From Branchinecta lynchi (taxonomy: Eukaryota; Arthropoda; Branchiopoda; Anostraca; Branchinectidae), in the NCBI GenBank assembly GCA_023053575.1, contig JAKZAP010000010.1, positions 17,048,628-17,112,627 on the forward strand: 64,000 nt of DNA. The letters are read 5' to 3'. The position numbers and the translations under genes were made by a program. Below are positions 1 to 11,276 of this stretch, in pieces (position 1 is the first letter of the stretch; every line of letters begins with the position of its first letter). Below the pieces are notes generated by a model, which saw nothing but the letters and a program-made list of their open reading frames with translations, made no database searches and was not told the origin of the DNA.

Positions 1-415
1 GGTTTTGTTTATTCTGATTCTTTTTAATCAATTTTACATTGCACCAACACAAGCAAAAATTGATTCCCCTCCGAATCTGAAAGGGAGCCCTTTTTGATGA
101 TGGTGATGATAATCGGAGCATTCCCTGTCCGTGAGGTTTCGTGAGAATACGAGGAGTGATTCCCCGGGACAAACAAAAACGCGGGGACTCCTCAATTGGA
201 GTCCTCGGGGATCGGCGAGAATACGCCTCTAAGGCCTTGTATCTTCGGGTGTTCCTCTCTACAGGCCTAGACAACTATGTATTGATCTAGTGTACAAATA
301 AAACGAACTTGAACTTGAACTTGATCGCCTATATTATATCTACCATTTAATTCTGAATTGCGTTTATCCTGTTTGTTTTCTTTTACTATTATCTGTTTGA
401 CTTTTTCAATTGTAG
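1..415 (+). other. Intron upstream of the first visible transporter exon
   Basis: This is non-coding sequence that ends in a pyrimidine-rich tract and a TAG acceptor just before base 416. The exon that follows begins at the second base of a codon, so this is a phase-1 intron and at least one coding exon lies to the left of the window. No gene is seen here. The only recognisable element is a short tail-like repeat at about 303-323. Confidence 0.7.
200..323 (+). repeat. Possible 3' end of a non-LTR retrotransposon
   Basis: The stretch ends with an AATAAA-like word followed by three tandem copies of GAACTT. Short tandem tails like this are common at the 3' ends of CR1/Jockey-type LINEs and of the SINEs they mobilise. 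No coding sequence is left, so the call rests only on the tail. Confidence 0.3.
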
Positions 416-547
416 GAGCCTGCTATGCGGAGTTCGGTGTCCGAGTTCCTCACACCTCAGGAAGCGCGTATAGCTACATATATGTGACGATGGGCGAATT
501 TCTGGCCTTCGTCATAGGATGGAACATGGTCCTGGAGTACCTAATTG
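416..547 (+). CDS. Cationic amino acid transporter (SLC7 family), exon 1 of 9 visible
   Basis: This internal exon encodes an early membrane part of a plasma-membrane amino acid permease of the APC superfamily, CAT (SLC7A1-4) group. Visible motifs are [17 protein letters not shown] and [15 protein letters not shown], which match the second and third membrane segments of CATs. The glutamate of CYAEFG is in the position known to matter for transport and retrovirus-receptor work in mouse CAT1. The acceptor is TTGTAG and the donor GTAAGG. The exon starts at codon position 2 and ends with the first base of a glycine codon that exon 2 completes. The N-terminal part of the protein (roughly 80 residues in known CATs) is outside the window. 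Confidence 0.92.
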
Positions 548-732
548 GTAAGGGATACTCAATTAACTAACTTACCAGCGGAGCTAATAGGATCGCTAGA
601 TAATTGCGGCCTCTTGAAGAGGGGATTTTGCGGGATTCGTTACTGAACTGAATATCGCTACAATGGGAAAACAGCGTTTTCCCCCCAATTATCAAGTGAT
701 GCTGCCCCATCTAACTCTTTCTTTGTAGTAAT

Positions 733-1099
733 AATTGCGTTTTTGCAGATACCATGGTATCTGTTACCACGGTAACTGGATCTGCAATTAGTCGTTTTTG
801 GAGTTACCGCAGTATCTGATATACGGTTGCTCTGCAAAAACGACAATTGCCAAAATTGCGCTTTTTGAAGTCATCCCAAAAGAAAAACAGATCTTCCGTC
901 ACATCACTAAGTGCTAAACTTCTTTCTCACCAAAATTTGATGAAAGTGAGATGACGTTTCAGGTACCACGACCAGTTACCACGGTCGGACCGTAGTATCT
1001 GAATATCTGATACCACGATAACTGGCCAGATACCATGATAACTGCAAAACGACTTTAGACCGTGGTATCAGATACCATGGTATCTGCAAAAACGCAACT
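733..1099 (+). mobile_element. Family A MITE, copy 1
   Basis: A 367-bp element with terminal inverted repeats close to AGTTGCGTTTTTGCTGATAC at both ends. Its interior is built from short self-complementary blocks such as GATACCATGGTATC and GTTACCACGGTAAC. It is flanked by the direct repeat AAT (730-732 and 1100-1102). Copies 2 and 3 (15264-15674, 28653-29069) share ends and interior and also have 3-bp flanking duplications. No coding capacity is seen, so it is a non-autonomous DNA transposon of unassigned superfamily. Confidence 0.85.
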
Positions 1100-1370
1100 A
1101 ATATATCCTTTGATGCATAGAATTTATGTGGGCGTCAGCCAACTGGCCATGAACGCTTGATGACTGTCGCTTGACAGCTTGTTGGATCGTTCCGGTATCA
1201 TAACCGGAAGTTGACAGCCAATGGGTTTTATTCCAGTTAGTATCGGTAGATGAGATGTTCCGGGGAGAACATCCGAGACTACATCAAGTCATATGTTTTC
1301 CCATAGACATAGACCACATGCCCCAGTCAAGGCTGTCATTCCTATTATACCATGACAACAGCAAGAAAAA

Positions 1371-3040
1371 CAAGAGCTGTAATCTCACATGGCACTTGCA
1401 AGCATACGTAGTAGCTAAGGGTATCAGCTAAGATATGTGCTGTCTTGAGGCACAGACGATTATGGGCCTTTAGGATCCATGAAAATGTATGGTTTAGTTG
1501 AAAATATGCTATGCACTGTGCGGTTACAATGCGCACTTTAAAGGGCCAGGAATCCATTTTGTAAGCATACAAAAGCACTGGTACACAAACGACCATCGGC
1601 CGTTGGGTCATTAAAGTGCATCATTTGCTCGAAAGTATTTTTGTTTGCATTTTGCGGTTAAAATCTGTGCTAGAACCGAATTTATAAGCAAGATGATCGG
1701 GCACAGATAATCGAAGATCTTAGAAATCTTAAAAATATATCGTTCCCTGAAAAAAAAATCCACTGTGCGGTAAGATTTGCGCTTTAAGTATGTTGAAAAG
1801 TCCTTTATAAGCAAAAACTCTTGAGGCAAAAACTGTCGTGGGCCCTTGGGAATCACAAAAACATATCCTTTGGTCAAAAGCATTTTTTTTTTTTACTTTG
1901 CAGTATACGCACTTTAAGCGACCTAAAATCTCATTTGTAAGCATATAATGAGGCACAAATGATCATGGGCCTTTGGGGATTATGAAAGTGTATCGTTAGA
2001 TCAGTATCATATCCTCTTCCAAAAGTATCAAGTTTCCTTCGGATCTGAGCATGACACAAAATTCTGGTAATCCGGATTTTGAATTTCTTACACTCCCCCG
2101 AACATGACCGGATCGTGGAAGTGACTGCTTCCAAGTCAATCTGATCGGCCCCCTAATACACTTGCAGAATTGCATCGTCCGAATGCATCCGTAAGTACCT
2201 TCAACTCATGATCAGGGAATTCAGGGAGACCCCTTTTACCCCCCCCCCCCCCCCCCCGTAGAGCGCCGATGCGGTACGTTCTGTCCATAATGTAGTTACA
2301 ATTTGTCCTTGTTCTTCTCATCAAGCTTCATCCCGATCCCTCCACTCTTAAGCCTGTCCGGTATTTTCGGTCGTGTACGCGACGCGTAATACGCGACCCA
2401 AGATCTTTCCAACTGTCAAGTTTCATTTGTATCCGATGCCCCGTTCGAAAGTTGTGCATGCTTCAAGATCCAGGGTCTTACCCGTTTTCCCTCCCCCCCC
2501 CCAATTGTCGGATCGGTGGAATGATTATTCTCAAGTCAAGCTGGTCGGGTCCCTGATATGCCTGCCAAGTTTCATCGTCCTAGCAAATCTGGAAGTACCT
2601 GGACCCGTGACAATCAGAAATCCTGGACTCACCCTCCAACTCCCCTCACAGTGCTCAGATCCGATCCGGTTATGTCAACGATGTATCTAGGATTTGTGCT
2701 TGCTCTTCCGACCAAGTTTCGTCCGGATCCATCCACTCTAAGCTTGTCCCGTACTCCCGATATTTCCGGTAATCCCCCTCCAATTATCCCACAGTTGTCA
2801 GATCCGATCCGGACGTAAACCGGGACATGTGAGGCATGTTTTTCATTTCTCAAGTTTCATTGAGATCAGATCACACGTTTAAAAGTTACGCATGCCTCAA
2901 TATTCAGGATTCCCCTCCCTCCACTCCCCCCACGATGGTCGTTCGGGGAAGTGACTATTTCCAAGTCAGTTTGGTTTGGCCAAGTTTGATCGTCCTATCA
3001 CATCTGGAAGTGCCCTAACTAGCTAAGGCAAGTGCCATAA
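1371..3040 (+). mobile_element. Family B composite repeat, copy 1
   Basis: The left end reads CAAGAGCTG...CACATGGCACTTG and the right end CAAGTGCCATAAAAA. The left half (about 1440-2030) has diverged tandem units of the type GAGGCACAAATGATCATGGGCC followed by GCACTTTAAG. The right half has C-rich units with CAAGTTTCATCGTCCTAGCA and CTGGAAGTACC. The same order recurs in several other copies in this window. Runs of pure C (for example 2240-2257) create long spurious open frames. No protein domain was recognised. Confidence 0.7.
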
Positions 3041-3664
3041 AAACAGTTCCAGAAGTTCCCCGCTGAAAATTCAATCCGCGTTTATCAGCTAGGACTGTTA
3101 TGGGCATCTCCCCTTGTTTATGTAATTTGTTCCAGGCCAAATGCTGTAACGAGAAAGGAGAATTCGATTCCCAGCCCCATCTTGTGAGCTTATCAAGGTT
3201 AAAGGCTGTCACAGTACATTGCAGGACTGTCATTCTTTATTAGAGCGAACAAAAAAGTCCCCCCCCCCCCCCCTGGTTTGTGCAGTAATGGGATGTGTAT
3301 GGAAACTTGGATAGGTTATTGTTACTTGCTACTTGCTCCGTGAAGATGGAGTTTATGTTAGGTTGCAAATCCATATACAGATTTATACATAGAGTAACCG
3401 TGAAAAATATATTAATTCGAGAAAATTGAGAAAAGGTTTTCCCGACTCTTTCTTGATTGTTTGTCAAATTCACTGATTTTATCAGAAACGAGACCTTCAA
3501 GGTTTCAAACTTTCACCACAAAAGTAAGTCTCTAGTCGTTTTGCTTTCAGTCGAAATCTTGGTTCCTAATGGTCAGTGCAGGCAATATTGACTCATATCC
3601 GTTTTTATCGAGTAGATTGTAATTCCTGTGCTGTCGTCTCAGTCCTATTACTTTCTTCCAGGCA
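3041..3664. other. Intron sequence, nothing recognised
   Basis: Between the first family B copy and the CTCG-rich repeat I see no exon, RNA gene or clear element. There is a 13-C run near 3261. Confidence 0.5.
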
Positions 3665-3795
3665 GGGCTGGTGGACTCGGACTCGTCTCGAGACGCCTTT
3701 TCCATGAAACTCGTCTCGGTATCGCCGTTCATGGACCAGGACTCGGGCTCGTCTCGTCTCGAAATCAGTCCGAGTCACGAGTCCAAGTAAACGGC
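3665..3795. repeat. Degenerate GACTCGGTCTCGTCTC repeat, copy 1
   Basis: A run of variants of GACTCGGACTCGTCTCGAGACG ends in GAGTCCAAGTAAACGG. A second block of the same sequence lies at 5668-5795, immediately before exon 2. Both look like decayed short tandem repeats. Confidence 0.6.
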
Positions 3796-4190
3796 TCGGT
3801 CCGGCATATTTAAAAGAAAACGAAAGTCTCCAGCAACCAATTATAAGATATTGGCGAAGGGATGGCTATGTCGTAACCTTTCCAGTAGGATTAAATCATG
3901 TAATACCTTGGAGGGTCCTAAAACAGAATAGCCTACCAGAGGTAACAGGGGTGTAAAGACTTTTGAAAATTCACATTTGTGTAAATAAGCGATCCTGATA
4001 CAGGCCTAATGAGAATTACAAAATTACTACTTACTGAAGTAAGTAGACACGCTTACGACAGCTTAGAAACACTTAGCCTATGCCAGCGGCACAAAACTGA
4101 AACCTAATTTATCGTTATTTCAGTGTTTGCCCCCCCCCCCCTCTCCAGGCAAATTAGACAAGGTTCCGGAAGACGAGCAGAAATCCGCTT
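3796..4190. other. Intron sequence, nothing recognised
   Basis: There is no open frame with family motifs and no clear repeat boundary, only a short C run near 4131-4141. Confidence 0.4.
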
Positions 4191-5540
4191 GAAACAAGAG
4201 CTACAAGCTGATATGGCACTTGTTACTAGTAGGCAGTACAAGAAAGTAGATATATGAGAACGTCAGAAAAGACACTCGTCGTCGAAAAATGCGGTTCGGA
4301 CATAGATAGGATATCTTGAGGTCTTCCATTACAACCCATCAACTTTCACTCAAGTCTGAGCATTTCCGGAAATGTCCGGTACGCTACCTCCTCCAGTCCA
4401 CTTACCAACGTTAAATCCTCCAGCGACCCCAAATGCATCATCCAGGCAACCAATTTGTGTACCCTGAAAGTTTCATCCCAATAGTCCACTCGTTTGATAC
4501 CTAGACCTGCCAAAAATTATTGAAATCCCCCTTCAGCTCTCCCTACCGTACAGAATCCGATTCGAGTACATGTATAAATAATCTAGAGCGTATGATGTTT
4601 TCTCGCATCAAGGATTAAGTGAATCTGAGTTTTTCCGAGAAGTTGCGACCAAGGTTACATCCGTCTGGGACCCCAAAATTGGTCATCTGCAATATATGAC
4701 CTTTGTACCTTCTAAGTTTCATCCCAGTCACTACATTTGTTCAATCCCTAGGCTTGCCACAACTTACCGGACTCCCCATTCAAACTCATCCCACCATAGT
4801 CGAATCCGGTACTATCCAGCATCCTCTTACTATCCAGCAAGTTTCACTCAGATTTGAAATTTTTTCGGGAAATTTAGTTGCCCCCCCCCCCACCGTGGTG
4901 GGCCCGGTCCGGACCCCAAATGTGTTATCTAGGGCAGATTATCTTTCTACATTCCATGTTTCATTCAAATTGCTAAACTCGTTTGATCCCTATGCGAGCC
5001 CCTCCAACTCGCCCCGTTGTGGACGAATTCGACTCGAGAAAATAGACGTCGCATCTCTAACGTCTCCTCTCCCTTCATCAAGTCTGACTCGAACCGGACA
5101 ATGACTGCCGAATTCTAGTACGCCCTTCATGCGGGCCTCGTGGCCGAATCTAGTGAGGACGCCAAATATCATATCTAGGCCTTATAAAGTCGGTACTGTC
5201 CAACTTTCATCCAAAACAGTCCATTCGTTTGGTTCTTATGCTTGTTGCATAGTTTCCCGGAAACCCAGTCGTTGCCGTATGTGGTTCGGGGACATTTTTT
5301 GTGCGTATTAAGGTCGTCAGTTCACCCCCATGAAGCTTCACTCGAATCGGACCACCCGTTCGGAACTTAAACGTAAGTAATTCCGGATTTCCCTTCCCTC
5401 AACTCCCCTTAAAACGGTCGGATCCAGGAACGGAAGTTTTCTTAGGGCATTTGTCCTAAGCTTGCAAAGTTTAGTTGTCCTAGCTTATTTGAAAAGTAAG
5501 ACGGACCGACAAACATGGTGATATGCTAGTGCCATTAAAA
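4191..5540 (+). mobile_element. Family B composite repeat, copy 2 (diverged)
   Basis: The left end CAAGAGCTACAAGCTGATATGGCACTTG corresponds, in shorter pieces, to the left ends of copies 1 and 6. The right end is a worn AGTGCCATTAAAA preceded by GGACCGAC. In between are many phrases such as AAGTTTCATCC and GATCGGACC, without the clean 281-bp tandem period of copies 4 and 6. The open frame at 4703-5104 lies wholly in this repeat and is not taken as a gene. Confidence 0.6.
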
Positions 5541-5667
5541 TGTTATTCTTGTGACTGAAGAGGATTTCATTCGGGGTATACCTTGAGCAGAAATCCGATT
5601 ATGTTGTAAAAAGCTATTAGATTAACGGATGGACAGCATTGGTCCTCAGACTAACAATAAGCAGTCG

Positions 5668-5795
5668 TGACTCGGTCTCGAGACGCTTTTTTCATTGACT
5701 CGGTCTCGTCTCGAATTTTGAATCTCGTCCAGGACTCGGACTCGGTCTTGACTGGTCGGCATGACTTCGGTCTCGGACTTCTGACCTGCTGGACT
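5668..5795. repeat. Degenerate GACTCGGTCTCGTCTC repeat, copy 2
   Basis: This has the same sequence type as 3665-3795 and abuts the pyrimidine tract of the exon 2 acceptor. It is direct-oriented relative to copy 1 about 2 kb upstream. Confidence 0.6.
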
Positions 5796-5816
5796 TGACA
5801 ACATCTCTGCTTCCAG

Positions 5817-6127
5817 GTACCGCCGCTTGCGCTTGCGCCCTAAGTGCCTCCCTAGACGTCATGACAGACAGCGCCATCTCCACTTCCCTTCGCAATACTT
5901 TTGGAAATTGGTTCGAAGGTCGGCCGCCAGATATCCTAGCATTCTGTATTACTGTGTTCATGACCATCCTTCTTGCTGCTGGAGTGAAAAAGTCAATGGT
6001 TTTCACCCACGTGTTGAACGCGATCAGTTTGGCAACACTGGCATTCATAATTGGCGCCGGGTTATATTTTGCCGATGATGATAATTGGACGAAGCACAAA
6101 GGATTCACCCCAAATGGCTGGAGCGGG
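5817..6127 (+). CDS. Cationic amino acid transporter (SLC7 family), exon 2
   Basis: The exon completes a glycine codon with exon 1, then encodes TAACACALSASLD, a loop with GNWFEGRPPD, a hydrophobic segment around LAFCITVFMTILLAAG, and a second one, VLNAISLATLAFIIGAG, ending in GFTPNGWSG. This is the order found in CAT proteins between their third and sixth membrane segments. Vertebrate CATs have a VARAWS-type motif where this protein has ACACALS, a form I associate with arthropod members. The acceptor is TTCCAG and the donor GTAAGA. The exon ends on a codon boundary (phase 0), matching exon 3. Confidence 0.93.
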
Positions 6128-6473
6128 GTAAGACCCCTTTTTTTTTGTCTTTAGGGTGGCGGGAAAAACAGTTTAAAAGGGTATTGACTAAACTTTAGCC
6201 GATTATCCACGGCCCGTGGAGTTTTCATGACATCATGAAAGAAATGGGAAATGTAAAATAAATTAATGTTGCAGAATATGTATTTGGATCTATCTATATA
6301 GAGCCGAGTGGCTAGCGAAGCGTCGGACGCGTTTACACTCATAAACCGTTCAAGGGACATTCAGTTCCCTTAGTATTTGTAAAATGTAGACGTTTCGTTT
6401 GCGTCACGACCCGTAGATAATCGGTTAAAGTTTAGTCAACATCCTTAGAAGGGTCATATAGGTTCAAAGTTTA

Positions 6474-6798
6474 CTTGCAACCAGAGCAAAATAACACTAA
6501 GGAGTAGTACCAAGACCTATGCTTTCCGTGCTTTGCGAACGGGCCATATTCGTTGCGCCGCCCACTACGCTTGTGGCATTTAAAGCGAGACATACTTACT
6601 GGCTTAGAAATTTCTAGTAAAGGAAAGTTGCGGTCTGCACACACCATGGAAACAATGGAGGCTGTATCATTTTTTTGCTATGTTCAGGATATGAAGTTAT
6701 CGGAGCCAGCGGTGATCGGCTGAATGAGTTTAAGTAGGGACGTTCTCTATAGCTAGTTTTGCTAGTGTCGCTGCTATTCGACTGTGTGTCCGCTTGCA
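6474..6798. mobile_element. Family J MITE, copy 1
   Basis: The sequence CAGAGCAAAATAACACTAAGG and the following 300 bases match 62639-62978 closely in order: a GCGGTCTGCACACACCA block, GTTATCGGAGCCAGC and GGGACGTTCTCT. The right inverted end is more worn here than in the second copy. No coding sequence is present. Confidence 0.65.
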
Positions 6799-6825
6799 AC
6801 ACTACCTTACAAAATCAGATAAATG

Positions 6826-7012
6826 ACAAATAAAGACGCCAAGAACAAAAATCATTGACAACAGAGCCCAACCAGCGCACGACCTTTTCCACTGCTTCCT
6901 GGCCGAAGATTGAAAATTAGTGTCTTTTTCTGAGTCTTTTATTTCTTTTCTTTTATTTACTTCGCTTTTTCGAAATGGCGGGTTACAAATAAAACTTACT
7001 TACTTACTTAGA
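6826..7012 (+). mobile_element. LINE/SINE 3' end with (ACTT)n tail, copy 1
   Basis: The sequence contains CCCAACCAGCGCACGACCTT, CACTGCTTCCTGGCCGA and GGCGGGTTACAAATAAA, then ends in tandem CTTA units. It matches 31735-31912, which has the same tail. This is the signature of a 5'-truncated retroelement copy. Confidence 0.65.
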
Positions 7013-8526
7013 GCCAGTGATTGAAAAATGTGATGAGAACTTGTTTCTCATAAACCTTGTTTAAGCGACTGAATGATATGAGTTGTTGAATATAATTAGT
7101 CATTCTAAACTTTCAGCGCTTGAAGCACACCGAGAAATGCACAAAAAATCTATTTGAAAATAGTCATATACCCTGTATCGAGGGTGTAGCCAGCCGTTTT
7201 GGGTCGACCATTTGTGGAAACTTGTATCTGCTGTAATCGAGAGACGAGTCTATTCTGCTCTTTTATTCATACAACATGATAGATGTAGTATTTGGAACGT
7301 CAAGACATTACCCCCCCCCCCCCCCCCCCCCCAATCACATCAATCTCCATTTGCAAAGACAGAAACAGAAATAAAGAATCATCAAAGACAACACACAATT
7401 TGGTAGCACGACCCTCCATCAAACTCCTCAATTTCCCACCTTCCTTAACCAAACATCTCCAATTCCGTGAGCGACAAACGTTGTAGTTGATTGACGTTTG
7501 AAGCGTGTATCTGAAAAAGAAAGGGGCTACATCTCCATATAGGTCCGAGCCATGCGTCCGCATCCCGATGCTCGCTACATAAGGGGGAACTGTATGCTCG
7601 GGACCCACTATAGTCACACCTGGTAATAGCGCCAGTAATAAGACGGTTTACGGTCGAAACTGGGAAGAAAAGTCGCTCAAAAGGAAAGATAGTCGAGGTG
7701 GAAAAATCCATCTCCGCCATTTTGAAACGTATCTTTGGACCAATCACAGACCAGAGTCACTGACTTTATCTAGTTTTGTTTCCCTTTGAGTGATGATGGT
7801 GGTAATATGTCCTGAATTTCTTAACGCGATGTCTAGCCCTGGAGATTTGTGGCCCAGCGAGTGCTTTGGGTTCTAGTCTTTCCCGGAACTGCGACGAAAC
7901 CTCCAATCGGTCGTGCGGAAAGGGACTTCCTTATAAGATTCGCATGTTTTCTCTCTCTCCCCCCCTTTCACGACAAAGGTTCTCCATCTTCTTCCACAAC
8001 GACGAGTATTATGATGCTCGTCGACGCAAGGCTCCGTGTCGAAATGTGTCAAGGAAGAAGGAGAATTATTACGACAAATGTTTAAGTATCGCAGAAGAAA
8101 TTAAAAAAAAATCTCGGAGCCCAGATTCCGGAAGGTGAAGACTCACCCTAACTAGTATAGATCCGAAGTTGAGCAATATTGTTCGAAATTTCTACCAAAA
8201 GATAATGACAAATACTAATTGCCTACAGTTTTCGCTCTTAAATTATAGCAAAACAAGAAAATAAGAGAGCTACAAATGGTCCCGGGATACTGATATCGAT
8301 GTATCGAAAATTCTAAATACCTCCCTAACACTTTCATTCGTAGAACATGATGTAAATGACTTTTGGAAATGACATCACGACAACAAAATGGGCCCTGATT
8401 ACCACAGCGGAAGGACTTGGACATCTGTCTCTCAGACCCTGTTCCGATAAAAAAAAAATCGGTGTCAACGTTCTGTAAACAGTGAGCTGTCACCGATTCC
8501 CGAGACCTTATGTATGCCCTTCAAAA
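7013..8526. other. Intron sequence with one long C run, nothing else recognised
   Basis: A run of 22 C lies at 7311-7332. The short frames around it are low-complexity artefacts. I found no exon in frame with the transporter and no clear element ends. Confidence 0.4.
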
Positions 8527-8794
8527 GAGCTTGGTCACACTTGGCTCATTTCCTGGCTTTTTGGTTTGCAAAATTAGAAAAAAGAACAAGAGACAACTAA
8601 TTCTGAATGTTGTCATTTTAAATTCAGGAGATCAATTAGAGCAAAACAGTGTGTATAATTCCCTAATTGACCACTAATTGCAGTCTACTCATTGTCCCCA
8701 AGCTGCCACAAAGCCCATCAAATTCTCACAATCCCTAGGGATTTTCAGTTGTTTGTCGAATAAGCTGGTTCTTAAGCCCAATGTGACCAAGCTC
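8527..8794. mobile_element. Small inverted-repeat element (MITE-like)
   Basis: About 18-bp imperfect terminal inverted repeats, GAGCTTGGTCACACTTGG at the left and its complement near 8777-8794, bound a 268-bp non-coding segment. No convincing target duplication was seen. Confidence 0.5.
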
Positions 8795-8799
8795 TGAAA

Positions 8800-9185
8800 T
8801 CCAATGACGAATTGCCACCAGGTGCAATAGCGAAACAATAACAATCACACTTTAGATCTTGGTAAAAGTTATCTGAAAGGGGAATAAGCGATTAGGCTTT
8901 CGGTTCATTCCGAATCGGGCGGTAACCACAAAGTCAGCCAGCAGTCAGCAGTGAAGTCGGAAGCCAGAATTGACAAACTTGATGAAGTTTGACAGAATAG
9001 AGTTAGGTAGAGCACACAGAGAGGCAGAGGCGATTTAAACAATTTCGAACATGCCAGACCTAAGAAGAAGTAAAAATGGCCAAACAAACCTGGTTAAACG
9101 TATAACAAGAAGTAACGTGTCGTTGTTTATTTAGGGGGGCATCTAGTGGCCAAACAAATAATCCGGAAGGAATTTTGTGAAGGGT
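8800..9185 (+). repeat. Family D dispersed repeat, copy 1
   Basis: The order GACGAATTGCC, GATCTTGGTAAAAGTTATCTGAA, GGGGAATAAG, GAAGTCGGAAGCCAG, GGCAGAGGCGATTTAAA and GGAAGGAATTTTGTGAAGG matches 11725-12487. This copy is single, whereas the second has its 3' half amplified in tandem. Confidence 0.65.
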
Positions 9186-10494
9186 GTCTACCATATGTTT
9201 TGAATGCGCCATAGTTAGGACTAGTGGATCGGGCGTCGCAGTTACACGCGAATGCATAGGTTTCCTCCACAGTGATAGAATAGAGCTGATTTGGGTCGGG
9301 AATTTCACAGTCGGTACAAGGATGCATAAGAAAATAGAGATGGAATTTCTGTTACAAAGCAGTGTAAAAAGTTCTTGGTGTACAGAGAAGAACATGATGC
9401 ATCGGTGTTCTGTTTTTGGTTTTTATTTATATACTATAATAGGTCTGTGATGACGAATTGATGATTAACTGTATATACTATAAATGTGCATTATACGACG
9501 TAATAAATTGACGTAATACCCAAATTTGGCATTGCCATGATAGTGGTTGTTTGAAATAAATTCGTTACTTACTTAAGACTCTCGAGCGTAGGGACAATTC
9601 CTTAGTTCTCCAGCTGTACTTTAAGAATGTATATGCATTAGTAAAGTAAAAAACTCCATCTTCAAAAATTACCAGTGGTCTGTCTTTCCTTTACACGAAA
9701 GTAGATTCCCGCTTTCAACTTCTAATTTCCACCTTATTCCCTTTCCCAGTTCCTGACTGGGGACGAAGTTATTCAGACTTAAACACACAATTAAATTTGA
9801 ACCGCCATAATCTCTCTTGGGACCTGAAGTGCTTTAGATGTTTAACAGAATAACTCGAGAACGTAGATTGAAAAGCAGCGTTTCTAGATTATTACCAATC
9901 TTTCTTTCTTTTTGTCTCAGCGGCTTCGTTTTAATTGTAAAAGGGGAGAACTGATCGATTAGGAAGCCTATGCATAAACCTAGGCTCGTTTCTGGTTCGA
10001 TTGGAAGAGTTATCTGATGCTGCCTGTATGTTACGAGAAAATCCTAAGTTGATTAAATAAAAGTTTATTTACAATCCTACTAAAACGAGATAATTATAGC
10101 CTAAAGGTACAGCATTAGCGAATGTACTAGAGTACTAATGTGTCTAATAATAATAATAAAAATAATGCTAAGCCTTACGGACATCTATAAAAAACAAAAT
10201 ACGACTCCTCAGAATAAAAGTTCCTTCAGCCCAAGCTGATGCTGATTAGATTTGACAGTTCAAAACGGATACGACAGCTGAATTTTATGAGAACCTATTT
10301 CGGCCCTTCTTGGCAAAGTTCTTCTTAAGGCTCAAGCCGCTCAAGCTGGAAAATGAACTCGTGAAAAACAACTAGATTAAGTTTTTTTTTTTTTTTAAGT
10401 TAAAGTGATTCCATTTTGGACACGACTGCTGTTTTTGCTGTTCGATTGGATCGTTCATAGGATAGTGAATTTTCCTCATTTTGATTGATATCTG
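9186..10494. other. Intron sequence, nothing firmly recognised
   Basis: A short CTTACTTA tail near 9565 may mark the end of a truncated retroelement. About 10250-10330 shares a TTTCGGCCCTTCTTGGCAA phrase with 29590-29612. No exon is seen. Confidence 0.4.
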
Positions 10495-11276
10495 TTTTTG
10501 GGATCCCAAAACGTAAGTGGAGGGATACCTATGACATCGCAAAAGTTGTCTGTCTGTCCTTCCGTCTGTCAGCACGAAAACTCTCGAAGGGAATGAGGTA
10601 TTTTAATGAAACATGGTGTGAGGACTCTTCGAGTCAAGGGAAAGGTCAAGTTTGGAGATGGGCTCGATAGCTGCATATTTAGGGGAGGGGGATGGGTTTC
10701 AAATTAAGGGGCAAAATATATATTTTTAAAAGCTAATGAGATAGTTTATTACGGGGTTAGACGACATGTTGAACACGAATATGAAAACTGTTTTCTCGCC
10801 AGACAAGAAGTTCACCCGGATTCCGGCCAAAACCGGAAAGATTGTTAAAAGTAAAACATTTATCTGAAGTTGATTAGATATCCGATTTAAGGGTAAGGAG
10901 ACAAGCTGAATCCGAATATGAAAATGATTTTCTCGTCGGTAAAGTAGATCGGCCGGAATCCTTCCAAAACCGGAAAGTTTGTCAAAAATAAAAGATTAAT
11001 CTGAAGTTGATTAGAGGTTCGATTAAGGATAGTGAAACATGCTGAATCCGAATATGAAAATTATTTTGTCGCCGGACAAGTAGATCGCCCGGAATCCGGC
11101 TGAAACCGGAAATTTGGCAGTTGTAAGGCAGAAACTTTCGTCAAAGTAGACATGACGCAGGCTAAAGGGGTGAACTCACATGCTGATGCCATATTTGAAC
11201 TTCGTCTTCTCCGATGATTACCACTGAACCGCTACAAGACCCGATTATCTGTAAATATTAAGTTTTTGGGATCCCA
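10495..11276 (+). mobile_element. Family E repeat, copy 1
   Basis: Bounded on the left by the palindrome TTTTTGGGATCCCAAAA (10495) and on the right by TTTTTGGGATCCCA (11263). Inside, units of about 136 bp repeat: ACCGGAAAG, GAAGTTGATTAGA, GCTGAATCCGAATATGAAAA, GCCGGACAAGTAG, CCGGAATCCGG. The same unit occurs in the opposite orientation at 39.2-41.0 kb and 60.4-62.2 kb. No protein was recognised. Confidence 0.7.

Noticed and set aside
4703..5104. A 133-residue open frame (+)
   Set aside because: It is within family B copy 2; composition is explained by the repeat.
7300..7617. A minus-strand frame with a glycine run
   Set aside because: The glycine run is the complement of the 22-C homopolymer; no other support.
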